A stretch of DNA of 63,823 nt, taken from assembly GCA_021648685.1 (NCBI GenBank), contig JAKISI010000010.1:1-63823 (forward strand), written 5' to 3'. Below are positions 47,689-57,955 of the stretch, piece by piece. Every line of letters starts with the position of its first letter. Positions within the stretch are counted from its first letter, which is position 1. A program made the position numbers and the translations under genes. The stretch is from Candidatus Polarisedimenticolaceae bacterium. Lineage in GTDB: Bacteria; Pseudomonadota; Gammaproteobacteria; Chromatiales; Chromatiaceae. The notes beneath the pieces were generated by a model that was not told the DNA's origin, did no database searches, and saw nothing but the letters and a program-made list of their open reading frames with translations.

Positions 47689-49026
47689 ATGAAACTCAAA
47701 ACAGCCTTTATGGGCCTGCTTATCCTCACTGGGGCTCTGTATGGCGCCGCCAAAGGGTACATCCATTACCATGTCTCAAGTGAGCTGGATAAAATAATCC
47801 CACTAGCCAGCCCCTTTGCAGAAATCCGCTACCAAGGCATCAGCTCCAGTTATGAAGGCAGTATTACAGTTGAAAATATCAGTATCTATCCGTCAGAGAG
47901 CAATGATGAGATCACTATTGGATCCGCCAGGATAGCAGGGGATGGTCTGCCCTTTCTCTATCAATTGATGGCAGGCAACTTTCAAAACGCCCCCCCTGAA
48001 AAATTCAGGCTCTCCGTTAGCGGCTTGAGCATCCCGCTGGATGGTGACCTGGCTGCTGGCTATATCAATATGCTGGAAGAGGCCAAGCAGGTATCAGGGG
48101 TTAAAGACCCGGATGGCTGCGGAGTGATGACCGGGCTTTCACTCGATCTGCTGGGTGCACTGGGTTTCTATAGCATCACCATGGATGCCGCATTGGATGT
48201 CGATCTTGACTCAGCAGCGGGGCGTGCCGAGACGCAGCTGGAGTTTGATCTGCAAGGTGTTGGGTATTCACAAACCAGCCTGCTTCTATCCCATCTGCCT
48301 CAGCCCGGCATCGCAATGGCGGAGGTAGAGCAACCTCGGCTCTCCGAGATGAGTGTGGTCTACCAGATCGACCCTGATTTTGTTGTAAAAGCCCGGCAAT
48401 ATTGTGCAACATCCCGCAGCCTGACTGTGGACGCCTTCATAGCATCCATGCTGGATATGGATGAAAAGCAACTTGTGCAGCAGCTTGGGTTTATACCCGG
48501 CCCAGGGTTGATTGCAGCAATCAAACATTTTATCAAAGACCCCAGAGAGGTGAGTTTCAGCATCCATCCAGCCGAGGCCATTGACCTGGCTACGCTCTCT
48601 TTCTACAAACCGGAAGAGCTCCCGGAAATCCTGAATTTGAAGCTGGCTGTCAATGGCGAGCCGGTTACCGATCTCAGCTTTAGCCTGCCAGTGCAGACAG
48701 CGAAGCCCGGTGCCCGTGCATCGGGGCTTGCATCACAATTATCTAATGCAAAAACGGCCTTCTCCTCTGACGCTGGGGCGGCTAAAAAGCTGAAAAGGCC
48801 GATACCAGCCAGGGAGTATGTGCCAACACCGATAGATCAGCTGCATAACTACATGGATAGAGGCGTGCGTATTTATATTGATCAGGAGAATGCCATGCGC
48901 AAAGGGGTTCTGGTCTCCATTACAAAGGATCAGATCACCATCAAGCAGCGGCTATCCGGTGGTGATATGACCGTGCAGGTGCCGCTGAGGCAGATCTCCA
49001 GAGCCGAGGTCTATCGTCGGCCTTGA
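47689..49026 (+). CDS. Hypothetical membrane-anchored protein with C-terminal small beta-barrel-like tail
   Basis: The protein has 445 residues and no recognised family. A hydrophobic N-terminal segment (residues about 5-25, FMGLLILTGALYGAAKGYI) looks like an uncleaved anchor or signal. The body has beta-rich, DUF945/AsmA-reminiscent text (IRYQGISSSYEGSITVENIS, SARIAGDGLPF), suggesting a periplasmic domain. The last 55 or so residues (GVRIYIDQENAMRKGVLVSI, QITIKQRLSGGDMTVQVPLR) resemble an Sm/SH3-like strand order. Fold statements are inferences from residue pattern. No neighbours give context. Confidence 0.6.
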   Translation: MKLKTAFMGLLILTGALYGAAKGYIHYHVSSELDKIIPLASPFAEIRYQGISSSYEGSITVENISIYPSESNDEITIGSARIAGDGLPFLYQLMAGNFQNAPPEKFRLSVSGLSIPLDGDLAAGYINMLEEAKQVSGVKDPDGCGVMTGLSLDLLGALGFYSITMDAALDVDLDSAAGRAETQLEFDLQGVGYSQTSLLLSHLPQPGIAMAEVEQPRLSEMSVVYQIDPDFVVKARQYCATSRSLTVDAFIASMLDMDEKQLVQQLGFIPGPGLIAAIKHFIKDPREVSFSIHPAEAIDLATLSFYKPEELPEILNLKLAVNGEPVTDLSFSLPVQTAKPGARASGLASQLSNAKTAFSSDAGAAKKLKRPIPAREYVPTPIDQLHNYMDRGVRIYIDQENAMRKGVLVSITKDQITIKQRLSGGDMTVQVPLRQISRAEVYRRP

Positions 49027-49107
49027 ACCAGAAAAGGGGCTAACCCCAATAATTTGGTTTAGGCTAAAATAGCGGTCTGTTTACTCGATCCAGGTTGCCT
49101 CTTTGTC

Positions 49108-50343
49108 ATGCCAAAATCCCCTGTAGAACGTCACTGCACCCAAGGGGTCTCTGTCGGCTCCGTTGTCATTGGCAGCGATAGACCCGTAGTCATCCAGTCC
49201 ATGACCAACACGGATACCACGAATATCCGCGCCACCGTCCAACAGGTGGCAGAGCTGGCAGAGGCGGGTTCCGAACTGGTGCGGCTCACCGTTAACACAG
49301 AAGAGGCTGCCCAGGCCATTCCGCAGATCCGGGAGGCGCTGGATCAACGCAACTGTAGCGTGCCGCTGATCGGTGATTTCCACTTCAACGGGCACAAGCT
49401 GCTGACCCAATACCCCGAGTGCGCACAGGCGCTGGCCAAGTACCGCATCAACCCTGGCAACGTGGGCCGGGGCGCGCAGCGTGACAGCCAGTTTGCGCGC
49501 ATGATTGAGATCGCCATCCACTATGACAAGCCGGTGCGGATCGGCGTCAACTGGGGCAGCATGGATCAGGAGCTGGTGGTGCGCATGATGGATGAGAATG
49601 CCCGCGCAGCTCAGCCAAAGGAGACCGATGAAGTGATCCGCGAGATCATGGTAGTCTCTGCGCTGGAGAGTGCCAGAGAGGCAGAAGGGCTGGGTCTGAG
49701 AGGGGATCAGATCATACTCTCCTGCAAGATGAGTGGGGTGCAGGATCTGATCGCCGTCTATCAGGCGCTGGCGCAACGCTGTAACTATGCGCTGCATCTG
49801 GGGCTGACCGAAGCGGGCATGGGCGTGCGTGGGATTGTCGCCTCCAGTACCGCGCTGGCTGTGCTGCTGCAACAGGGTATTGGCAATACCATCCGCATCT
49901 CTCTGACACCAGAGCCGGGGGCACCCCGTACCGAGGAGGTGGTCGTTGCCCAGGAGGTCCTGCAAGCACTGGAGCTGCGCAACTTTACCCCGGCGGTTAT
50001 CGCCTGCCCAGGTTGCGGACGCACCAGCAGCACCCTCTTTCAGCAGCTGGCAAAGGATATTCAAACCTACCTGCGGCAGCAGATGCCCGTCTGGCGCAAG
50101 CTCTTCCCGGGTGTGGAGAATATGACTGTGGCGGTAATGGGCTGCGTGGTCAACGGCCCTGGCGAGAGCAAGCATGCCAACATCGGCATCAGCCTGCCCG
50201 GCAGTGGTGAGAGGCCTGTGGCTCCGGTTTATGAGGATGGTGAAAAGACCGTCACACTTAAAGGGGATGATATTGCCGAGAAGTTCCAGCAGATCGTGGA
50301 GCGCTATGTGCGTTCGCACTACGCACCGAATAGTGGCAGCTGA
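49108..50343 (+). CDS. ispG: 4-hydroxy-3-methylbut-2-en-1-yl diphosphate synthase
   Basis: IspG (GcpE) catalyses the penultimate step of the MEP isoprenoid pathway using a 4Fe-4S cluster. The protein has 411 residues. Cluster cysteines lie in [13 protein letters not shown] (C-x2-C) and [10 protein letters not shown]. The N-terminal [20 protein letters not shown] and the [10 protein letters not shown] barrel segment are family signatures. The upstream ribosome-binding site is weak. It is convergent with rimI. A long antisense frame over this gene is a shadow. Confidence 0.97.
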   Translation: MPKSPVERHCTQGVSVGSVVIGSDRPVVIQSMTNTDTTNIRATVQQVAELAEAGSELVRLTVNTEEAAQAIPQIREALDQRNCSVPLIGDFHFNGHKLLTQYPECAQALAKYRINPGNVGRGAQRDSQFARMIEIAIHYDKPVRIGVNWGSMDQELVVRMMDENARAAQPKETDEVIREIMVVSALESAREAEGLGLRGDQIILSCKMSGVQDLIAVYQALAQRCNYALHLGLTEAGMGVRGIVASSTALAVLLQQGIGNTIRISLTPEPGAPRTEEVVVAQEVLQALELRNFTPAVIACPGCGRTSSTLFQQLAKDIQTYLRQQMPVWRKLFPGVENMTVAVMGCVVNGPGESKHANIGISLPGSGERPVAPVYEDGEKTVTLKGDDIAEKFQQIVERYVRSHYAPNSGS

Positions 50344-50353
50344 TCTTTCCAGG

Positions 50354-50821
50354 TTAAAGCACTTTTGCCATCAAGATAGCATCTTCTCGCCCTTTTTTGG
50401 CCGGGTAGTAGTCCTGGCGCAGGCCGATCTCATTAAAGCCTATGGCATCATAGAGGCTGGATGCCGTTCTGTTCGAGCGGCGCAGCTCCAAAAAAGCGGT
50501 ATCGGCCTGCTGCTGGCGAGCGATTGCCAACATTTGCTTCAGCAGCTTTCGCCCCAACCCGCGCCCCTGTAGATCAGGGTGGATGCAGAGGTTCAGGATA
50601 CTGGCCTCACCCGCAGCCACTGACATGATGGCATGGCCGATGATGCGCCCCTCTCTCAGGCAGACCCAACAGCTGTAGCCTGGTTTCAGGCAATCCCGCA
50701 TATTACCTTCGCTCCAGGGGAACTCATAGGCCAGCCGCTCCAGCACCATAACCGGCTCAATATCCTCCTCCTGCATGGGGCGCAGATGAAGCTGTGGTGT
50801 TTTTGGAGGGGTACTCACCAC
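50354..50821 (-). CDS. rimI: Ribosomal-protein-S18-alanine N-acetyltransferase
   Basis: RimI acetylates the N-terminal alanine of ribosomal protein S18. The protein has 155 residues of the GNAT fold. LERLAYEFPWSEGNMRDCL is the RimI-type substrate segment, the acetyl-CoA pyrophosphate loop is LCIHPDLQGRGLGRKLLKQ, and FLELRRSNRTASSLYDAIGF is the C-terminal motif. It immediately follows the uracil-DNA glycosylase gene on the minus strand, with stop and start essentially abutting, so the two are probably co-transcribed. Confidence 0.9.
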   Translation of the reverse strand: MVSTPPKTPQLHLRPMQEEDIEPVMVLERLAYEFPWSEGNMRDCLKPGYSCWVCLREGRIIGHAIMSVAAGEASILNLCIHPDLQGRGLGRKLLKQMLAIARQQQADTAFLELRRSNRTASSLYDAIGFNEIGLRQDYYPAKKGREDAILMAKVL

Positions 50822-50822
50822 A

Positions 50823-51665
50823 CTACTGTTGCAGCAGAGTGAGCACCTGCTGCAGATCTTGCCAGGATTTGGCCTTCTGCTCAGGGCTGCGCAGGAGATA
50901 GGTGGGATGATAGGTTGCTATCAATGGGATATTGCCTGCGCCAAAGTGGTGTGTTCGACCGCGCAGGCGGCCAAGGGTGTCGGTTGATTCCAGAAGATTT
51001 TGTGCCGATACCCGCCCCACCGCCAGAATCACCTTGGGATTGATCAGCTCAATCTGTCGCATGAGATAAGGTCTGCAATGTGATACCTCATCTACATGCG
51101 GGTCGCGATTGTCAGGTGGCCGACATTTGAGGATATTGGCGATATAGACCTGGCTACGCTCAAAGCCGATTGCCTTCAGCATGGCATTGAGCAGCTTGCC
51201 TGCCCGACCCATAAAAGGCTCACCCAGGTGATCCTCATCGGCCCCTGGTGCTTCGCCAATAATCAGCAGATCGGCCTGTGGGCTGCCTGTGCCAAATACG
51301 GTCTGTTTCCGGCTGCAGTGCAGTTCGCAGGCTTTGCAGGCTGAAATGTGCTGCTGCAGGGCATCCCATCCCAGATCGGCAACAATGGATCGAGGAGGCA
51401 GCTGTTCAGCTGCATCACTGGCTTCACCAGGCTGGCACTCCTCATCGAGCAGTGGCGCTTCGTTCAGCCAGGCGGGAGGAGCGTCATGGTCGGCCGCAGG
51501 TTTTGTGGATGGCCGGGCTGGGGGCTCCGCTTTTGCAGCGGTGGCCGGCTCAGGCGCTAATGGCTGAGCCGGCCTCTTCTCCATCTCTGGTGCGGGAGGT
51601 CGGCGGACTACCCATTGGGTAATCTCCATGGCATCCAGATAGCTTTTGCGTAGCTGTTGTTCCAT
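50823..51665 (-). CDS. Family 4 uracil-DNA glycosylase (4Fe-4S)
   Basis: The enzyme removes uracil from DNA. The protein has 280 residues. A Pro/Ala-rich N-terminal stretch of about 95 residues precedes the catalytic domain. Cluster cysteines are in CKACELHC, NILKCRPP and SHCRPY. GEAPGADEDHLGEPFMGRAG is the active-site loop of family 4 enzymes, and TYHPTYLLR is the conserved C-terminal motif. The long N-terminal extension is also seen in related proteins annotated as phage-type DNA polymerase fragments. It may bind a partner. Confidence 0.93.
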   Translation of the reverse strand: MEQQLRKSYLDAMEITQWVVRRPPAPEMEKRPAQPLAPEPATAAKAEPPARPSTKPAADHDAPPAWLNEAPLLDEECQPGEASDAAEQLPPRSIVADLGWDALQQHISACKACELHCSRKQTVFGTGSPQADLLIIGEAPGADEDHLGEPFMGRAGKLLNAMLKAIGFERSQVYIANILKCRPPDNRDPHVDEVSHCRPYLMRQIELINPKVILAVGRVSAQNLLESTDTLGRLRGRTHHFGAGNIPLIATYHPTYLLRSPEQKAKSWQDLQQVLTLLQQ

Positions 51666-51674
51666 TGGGCAGGT

Positions 51675-53216
51675 TCAGACCTGTGTTTTCTCTTTAGTCC
51701 CATCCTGCATCACTTTATTGCAACCATTGACGTAGGCCTTGGCAGAGGCGATCACAATATCGGTATCCGCCCCCTGACCGTTGACGATGCGCCCACCTCG
51801 CTCCAGCCGTACTGTAACTTCACCCTGGGCATCGGTGCCACTGGTGATATTGTTCACGGAGTAGAGTTGCAGCTCAGCACCGCTCTCGACAATGCTTTCG
51901 ATCGCGCAATAGGTTGCATCCACCGGGCCGCTACCGGAGGCAGTGGCCGAATGCTCTTTGCCATCAACAGATAAGACGATGGTGGCCTCCGGGGTTTCGC
52001 CCGTTGCGGAACAGACCCGGAGTGAGATCAGCTTGATGCGCTCGTTCTCGGCCGCCAGCCCGGTATCGGTGACCAGTGCCTGAATATCTTCATCAAAGAT
52101 CTCGTGCTTTTTGTCGGCCAGCTCTTTGAATCGGGTAAAGGTATCATTCAACTCTGCCTCGGATTCAAAGACGATGCCCAGTTCCTTGAGGCGCGCCCGA
52201 AAGGCATTGCGGCCCGAGTGCTTGCCCAACACCATGCGGTTTTGTGACCAGCCGACATCTTCGGCACGCATGATCTCGTAGGTTTCACGGCTCTTGAGTA
52301 CACCATCCTGATGGATGCCGGATTCGTGGGCGAAGGCATTGGCACCGACGATGGATTTATTCGGCTGCACCGGAAAGCCGGTGATGCCACTCACCAGCCG
52401 GGAGCAGGTCATGATCTGCGTGGTATCCAGACGGCTGTCGCACTGGAAGAGATCCTGGCGGGTGCGCACGGCCATCACTACCTCTTCCAGGGCGGAGTTT
52501 CCGGCACGCTCGCCCAGGCCATTGATGGTGCACTCTACCTGCCGTGCGCCATTCATCACGGCAGCCAGGGCATTGGCTGAGGCCAGGCCGAGGTCGTTGT
52601 GGCAGTGCACCGAGAATACCGCTTTGTCTGAATTGGGTATGCGCTCCATAAGCTCGCCGATCAAGGCGCCAAACTGCTCGGGCACGGCATAGCCCACGGT
52701 ATCCGGGATATTCAGAGTGGTGGCACCCGCATCGATCACCGCCTCCAAAATGCGGCAGAGAAAATCGGGGTCAGAACGCCCGGCATCTTCAGGTGAAAAC
52801 TCTATGTTATCGGTGTAACGGCGGGCATGTTTTACCGCAGCTACCGCCCGTTCGACCACCTCATCCGGCTGCATGCGCAACTTCTCTCGCATGTGGATCG
52901 GGGAGGTCGCAAGAAAGGTGTGGATGCGAAAGGCGCTGGCCTCTTTCAAGGCCTCTGCTGCACGGTCGATATCCTTCTCCAATGCGCGAGCCAGAGCGCA
53001 GACGGTGCTGTCGGTGATGGCGCGGGCTACCGCCTGCACCGCTTCAAAATCCCCCTGGCTGGCGATGGGGAAGCCAGCTTCGATGATGTCCACCTGCATC
53101 TTCTCCAGCGCCTTGGCGATGCGTACCTTTTCATCCCGCGTCATGGATGCGCCGGGACTCTGCTCGCCATCACGCAAGGTGGTATCAAAAATAATCAATT
53201 GATCTGGGTTGTTCAC
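51675..53216 (-). CDS. leuA: 2-isopropylmalate synthase
   Basis: LeuA condenses 2-ketoisovalerate with acetyl-CoA, the first committed step of leucine synthesis. The protein has 513 residues from GTG ([10 protein letters not shown]) at 53216, with GGAGCAGAACA upstream. The in-frame extension to 53381 overlaps a leader region and is rejected. It shows [16 protein letters not shown], the metal ligands HCHNDLGLA and the GNSALEEV segment, plus a C-terminal allosteric domain ([17 protein letters not shown]) for leucine feedback. It lies downstream of pssA in the ilv-pss-leu run, with a candidate leucine leader peptide before it. Confidence 0.95.
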   Translation of the reverse strand: MNNPDQLIIFDTTLRDGEQSPGASMTRDEKVRIAKALEKMQVDIIEAGFPIASQGDFEAVQAVARAITDSTVCALARALEKDIDRAAEALKEASAFRIHTFLATSPIHMREKLRMQPDEVVERAVAAVKHARRYTDNIEFSPEDAGRSDPDFLCRILEAVIDAGATTLNIPDTVGYAVPEQFGALIGELMERIPNSDKAVFSVHCHNDLGLASANALAAVMNGARQVECTINGLGERAGNSALEEVVMAVRTRQDLFQCDSRLDTTQIMTCSRLVSGITGFPVQPNKSIVGANAFAHESGIHQDGVLKSRETYEIMRAEDVGWSQNRMVLGKHSGRNAFRARLKELGIVFESEAELNDTFTRFKELADKKHEIFDEDIQALVTDTGLAAENERIKLISLRVCSATGETPEATIVLSVDGKEHSATASGSGPVDATYCAIESIVESGAELQLYSVNNITSGTDAQGEVTVRLERGGRIVNGQGADTDIVIASAKAYVNGCNKVMQDGTKEKTQV

Positions 53217-53313
53217 TGTTCTGCTCCGATCGGTTGCCGGGGTGGCAATGGTGTTCAATTTTGTGCTGTTGCGTAGTGCTGGCCCTCGCCAGGGCATAGT
53301 GGATTTGTCTGCC

Positions 53314-53400
53314 CTAAGGCAGCAGTCGTAGCAGAGGGAGTGGGCAGAAGAGTGGCGGACAGGCGCGAACAGGCTCTGCATGCAGGGTGCTTGATGGCAT
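53314..53400 (-). CDS. Candidate leucine-rich leader peptide for leuA (LeuL-like)
   Basis: On the minus strand, ATG at 53400-53398 opens a 28-codon frame ending at TAG 53316-53314. The peptide starts [10 protein letters not shown] and ends [14 protein letters not shown]. Leu occupies residues 17, 21, 23, 24, 26 and 27. A leucine-rich 3' half located about 100 bases before leuA fits attenuation or translation-based leucine sensing. Weak hairpins follow (GCCCT/AGGGC near 53285-53300, TTGCC/GGCAA near 53240-53256), but I see no clear terminator with a T-run and the ribosome-binding site is poor. It is a candidate only. Confidence 0.45.
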   Translation of the reverse strand: MPSSTLHAEPVRACPPLFCPLPLLRLLP

Positions 53401-53464
53401 CGGCCGATTTTGGCAGGAGCTGTTCATTAGTAAAAACTATAACCCACGATCAGCCTGTTGCCAA

Positions 53465-54235
53465 CTACTCATCCTCACCAGAATGACCTGTCTGGCGCTT
53501 GGCCCGGCGCTGCTTTAACTGGGTCAGAGTCAGGACGGGGCCTGAGATGGCGTAGCCAAAAGAGAGTAAAAAAAGCACCAGCGATGGCTGCCAAAGGACA
53601 ATGGCAAACCCCAGCATTACGGCTACCAGGGCGATAAATGGAACCTTGCCGCGAAAGTCGATCTCTTTAAAGCTAGAGTAGCGGACATTGCTCACCATCA
53701 ACAAGCCAGCGGCCAGGGTGATAAAGCAGGCTCCCCATGCGACATTCTTGCCATCGAAGCCATGCTCTATGCCAACCCAGACGGAACTGGCCATGATGGC
53801 CGCAGAGGCCGGGCTGGCCAGCCCTTGAAAGTAGCGTTTGTCTGCCGTCCCCACCTGCGTATTAAAGCGCGCCAGCCGCAGTGCCGTGCCAGCGGTGTAG
53901 ACAAAGGCCGCCAGCCAGCCAAATTTGCCTAATCCGTTCAATGCCCAGAGATACATCACCAGAGCCGGCGCCAGTCCGAAGGCCACCATATCGGCCAGGC
54001 TGTCATATTCGGCACCAAAGTCAGATTGGGTGTTGGTCATCCGGGCAACCCGGCCATCCAGACCATCGGCGACCATGGCGATAAAGATGGCAATGGCGGC
54101 CGCTTCGAAATGCCCGCTCATGGCGGCCAGGATGGCGTAGAAGCCGCCAAACAGGGTTGCTGTGGTCAGCAGGTTGGGCAGCAGATAGATGCCGCGTCGT
54201 CTGGGCTTGGGGGTTTCGCTTGGCTCTTCGGTCAT
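53465..54235 (-). CDS. pssA: CDP-diacylglycerol-serine O-phosphatidyltransferase
   Basis: PssA makes phosphatidylserine, the precursor of phosphatidylethanolamine, at the inner membrane. The protein has 256 residues from MTEEPSETPK, with CAGGATTGATA upstream. The CDP-alcohol phosphotransferase motif DGLDGRVARMT..FGAEYDSLAD has the expected acidic residues. Several transmembrane segments follow and the tail is basic/acidic. The type with a cytoplasmic N-terminal PxxR start (KPRRRGIYLLPNLLT) is widespread. It sits between ilvC and leuA on the minus strand, as in many gammaproteobacteria. Confidence 0.95.
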   Translation of the reverse strand: MTEEPSETPKPRRRGIYLLPNLLTTATLFGGFYAILAAMSGHFEAAAIAIFIAMVADGLDGRVARMTNTQSDFGAEYDSLADMVAFGLAPALVMYLWALNGLGKFGWLAAFVYTAGTALRLARFNTQVGTADKRYFQGLASPASAAIMASSVWVGIEHGFDGKNVAWGACFITLAAGLLMVSNVRYSSFKEIDFRGKVPFIALVAVMLGFAIVLWQPSLVLFLLSFGYAISGPVLTLTQLKQRRAKRQTGHSGEDE

Positions 54236-54305
54236 TATCAATCCTGGGACTCAGCTGTTCAGCAGATTATAACGTCCGCTGCCGTGGATGGTAATACGAA
54301 ACTTT

Positions 54306-54331
54306 GGAAGTGGGGCTTCAGCCCCGCTTCC
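54306..54331. repeat. Strong short hairpin GGAAGTGGGGCT / AGCCCCGCTTCC
   Basis: Twelve-base arms pair with one G-U and a 2-base loop, between pssA and the ilvC terminator. A related motif, GGAAGCGGGGCTTCG, lies at about 10036-10050 between gltD and hemE, so this may be a short dispersed repeat. Confidence 0.5.
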
Positions 54332-54373
54332 GCAGCTGGTTTTCCTGATTTTTGTATTTGTCTAAGCAATTAC

Positions 54374-54408
54374 AAAAAAGCCCCTCTTCCCATGCGAGAA
54401 GAGAGGCT
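54374..54408 (-). terminator. Rho-independent terminator of ilvC
   Basis: On the minus strand AGCCTCTCTTCTCGCATGGG begins a stem closed by AAGAGGGGCT and followed by TTTTTTG, 24 bases past the ilvC stop. The T-run points to minus-strand termination between ilvC and pssA. Confidence 0.85.
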
Positions 54409-54431
54409 CTATAGCCAAGCCTGATTAAGAG

Positions 54432-55478
<1,047 letters not shown>

Positions 55479-55503
55479 TTAAATTTATAAGGATTTTGGG
55501 GGT

Positions 55504-55995
55504 TTAGATGGAGAGCCCTTTGGTGCCACGGGCGATGCCGGATGGGCCGGTGCGTACGGTCTCAAGGATCAGATCCTCGTGAACGGCTCCGATGAAGGCA
55601 TCCAGCTTGTCGCAGGTGCCGGTCATCTCAACGATGTAGCTGGTATCGGTGACATCAATGATGTTGCCGCGAAAGATCTCCACCAGTCGTTTGACCTCCT
55701 CGCGGTGGCTGCCTTTGGCCAGCAGCTTGATCAGCATCATCTCACGTTCGATATGCACCCCTTCGGAGAGATCGGCCAGCTTCACCACCTCGATCAGCTT
55801 GTGCAGCTGCTTGGTGATCTGCTCGATAATCTCGTTGTTGCCACAGGTGACCAGCGTCATGCGTGACAGGGTGGGATCTTCCGTGGGCGCCACGGTCAGT
55901 GACTCAATGTTGTAACCGCGCGCTGAAAAGAGCCCTGCCACACGGGAGAGGGCTCCCGCCTCATTTTCCATCAAAATCGAAATAATATGTCGCAT
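55504..55995 (-). CDS. ilvN: Acetolactate synthase small subunit
   Basis: The regulatory subunit of acetolactate synthase gives valine feedback inhibition and raises activity of the large subunit. The protein has 163 residues from MRHIISILME. The N-terminal ACT domain covers about residues 4-75 (LMENEAGALSRVAGLFSARGYNIESLTV) and a C-terminal ACT-like domain follows. The start codon overlaps the ilvB stop by one base (TAATG), so expression is coupled. The length fits IlvH; the gene name follows the catalytic partner. Confidence 0.95.
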   Translation of the reverse strand: MRHIISILMENEAGALSRVAGLFSARGYNIESLTVAPTEDPTLSRMTLVTCGNNEIIEQITKQLHKLIEVVKLADLSEGVHIEREMMLIKLLAKGSHREEVKRLVEIFRGNIIDVTDTSYIVEMTGTCDKLDAFIGAVHEDLILETVRTGPSGIARGTKGLSI

Positions 55996-57713
55996 TAGGA
56001 TAGCTCGCAATCAGGGGAGAGTTGCATCTCATGATGCCCTTTCCCGGCCATAATCATAGGGTACACATTCTCGCCAGGATCAACGACTACATCCAGAAAA
56101 ACCAGCCGGTCTTTTATCGCCATCATCTCGGTCAGTGCCCCTTCAAGGTCTTCAGGCTTTTCTACCCGCATACCCACATGACCATAGGCCTGGGCAAGTT
56201 TTACAAAATCAGGCTGCGCCTCGACCGTGACCTCAGAGTAGCGGCTGCCGTAGAAAAACTCCTGCCACTGACGCACCATGCCCAGGTAGCCATTATTGAG
56301 CAGCATCACCTTCAGCGGCAGGTTGAAGTGCTGGCAGGTGGCCAGCTCCTGAATGTTCATCTGGATGCTGCCGTCGCCGGTGATGCAGACCACATCCTTT
56401 TCGGGGCAGGCCACCTTGGCGCCCATTGCGGCAGGCAGACCAAACCCCATGGTGCCCAGCCCGCCGGAGGTGAGCCAGTGCTGTGGCTTGTCGAAGGGAT
56501 AATATTGTGCCACCCACATCTGATGCTGGCCGACATCGGAGGCAATGATGGCGTCGCCGCCAGTGATCTTGTGCAACATCTCAATTGCAGCCTGTGGCTT
56601 GATTCGGCCACTGCTGGCATTGTATTTGAGGCAGTTTACCGAGCGCCACTGCTGTAGCTGTGACCACCACTGCTCCAGCGCCTCGCAGTTTGGCCGTGAT
56701 TTGTGTGCCTTTACAACATTGAGCATATCGGCCAGCACTCGCTTGACGGGGCCAACGATAGGAATATCAACCCGCACGTTTTTGGAGATAGAGGCCGGGT
56801 CGATATCAATATGAATGATCTTGGCATCGGGGCAGAAATCCTTGACCTTGCCGGTGACGCGATCATCAAAACGTGCGCCGATAGCGATCAGCACATCACA
56901 GTCGTGCATCGCCATGTTGGCCTCGTAGGTGCCGTGCATGCCAAGCATGCCGAGGAACTGTTTGCCGGTGCCGGGGTAGCCGCCCAGCCCCATCAGGGTA
57001 CTGGTGATCGGCAGGTTCATCTCGCGCACCAGCTCGGTCAGCTCAGCCGCGCCATCGCCGGTTACAACGCCACCGCCTGAATAGACAACCGGGCGTTTGG
57101 CGGAAAGAATCAGCTCAACCGCCTTTTTGACCTGCCCAGAATGCCCTCTCTTTACCGGGTTATAAGAGCGCATCTTGATGCTCTTTGGGTAGAGATGCGG
57201 AATCTTGATATTGGGGTCAGTGACATCCTTTGGTACATCAATCACAACCGGGCCGGGGCGGCCTGAGGTAGCGATATAGAAGGCCTTTTTCATCGTCTCT
57301 GCCAGATCTCGCACATCCTTTACCAGGAAGTTGTGCTTTACGCAGGGGCGGGTGATGCCAAGGGTATCCACCTCTTGAAAGGCATCACTGCCAATGAACG
57401 GGGTAGGCACCTGGCCGGTGATCACCACCATTGGGATAGAGTCGCAATAGGCGGTTGCAATGCCGGTGACGCCATTGGTTGCGCCGGGGCCAGAGGTCAG
57501 CAGCGCCACACCGGGCTTGCCCGTTGCGCGCGCATAACCATCGGCAGCATGCACCGCGCCCTGCTCATGCCGTACCAGAATATGCTGAACCTCGTCCTGC
57601 TTGAAAAGCTCGTCATAGATGTGAAGGACAGCCCCCCCGGGGTATCCAAACAGATGTTCAACACCCTCATCCTTCAGGCACTGGACAAGAATCTCGGCGC
57701 CACTCAATTCCAC
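55995..57713 (-). CDS. ilvB: Acetolactate synthase large subunit
   Basis: The enzyme condenses pyruvate to acetolactate, or with 2-ketobutyrate to acetohydroxybutyrate, using TPP, FAD and Mg. The protein has 572 residues from GTG 57713 (MELSGAEILV), with GGGAGTG upstream. It shows the catalytic Glu in VRHEQGAVHAADGYAR, GPGATNGVTGIATAY, FAD region RFDDRVTGK, and TPP motif GDGSIQMNIQELATC..NNGYLGMVRQW. It is the first gene of the ilvB-ilvN-ilvC transcript and divergent from mlaA. The upstream 57714-57955 region holds a hairpin at 57760-57841. Confidence 0.96.
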   Translation of the reverse strand: MELSGAEILVQCLKDEGVEHLFGYPGGAVLHIYDELFKQDEVQHILVRHEQGAVHAADGYARATGKPGVALLTSGPGATNGVTGIATAYCDSIPMVVITGQVPTPFIGSDAFQEVDTLGITRPCVKHNFLVKDVRDLAETMKKAFYIATSGRPGPVVIDVPKDVTDPNIKIPHLYPKSIKMRSYNPVKRGHSGQVKKAVELILSAKRPVVYSGGGVVTGDGAAELTELVREMNLPITSTLMGLGGYPGTGKQFLGMLGMHGTYEANMAMHDCDVLIAIGARFDDRVTGKVKDFCPDAKIIHIDIDPASISKNVRVDIPIVGPVKRVLADMLNVVKAHKSRPNCEALEQWWSQLQQWRSVNCLKYNASSGRIKPQAAIEMLHKITGGDAIIASDVGQHQMWVAQYYPFDKPQHWLTSGGLGTMGFGLPAAMGAKVACPEKDVVCITGDGSIQMNIQELATCQHFNLPLKVMLLNNGYLGMVRQWQEFFYGSRYSEVTVEAQPDFVKLAQAYGHVGMRVEKPEDLEGALTEMMAIKDRLVFLDVVVDPGENVYPMIMAGKGHHEMQLSPDCELS

Positions 57714-57759
57714 GTTAGTACACTCCCAGCGGCCACTAAGCTGCCGCAATGATGTGAAA

Positions 57760-57841
57760 AATACTGAAAATAGTCGAACTCAGCAGACTACTAAACTAAT
57801 CCTATGCTGGTCAAGGATGGTTTGCTGCTGCTTTCAGTATT
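57760..57841. promoter_or_regulatory. Inverted repeat in the ilvB leader region
   Basis: The arms AATACTGAAA (57760-57769) and TTTCAGTATT (57832-57841) are perfect. On the minus strand the 3' arm is followed by TTTTTCAC about 45 bases before ilvB, a terminator-like layout with a 62-base loop. No leader peptide rich in branched-chain residues was found on this strand. Confidence 0.35.
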
Positions 57842-57955
57842 CTTGCTTTACCCTCAGCAGCGATTTATGCTATGCGACCCTGTACGCCCTGGCGCAGGAG
57901 CCGGGGCTGTGTGTAGAGAAAACAATCAGAATATCTAATTTCCAAGGAAACACTA

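Noticed and set aside
49081-50319. 412-residue frame antisense to ispG
   Set aside because: It lies almost exactly opposite ispG, has no recognisable domain or ribosome-binding site, and mirrors the coding bias of the real gene.
53217-53381. N-terminal extension of leuA
   Set aside because: The first 55 residues do not match LeuA, and a good ribosome-binding site precedes GTG 53216; the region is better read as a leader.
57804-57938. Plus-strand 44-codon frame with many Leu codons before mlaA
   Set aside because: It has no ribosome-binding site, ends before mlaA without coupling, and mlaA is not a leucine-controlled gene.
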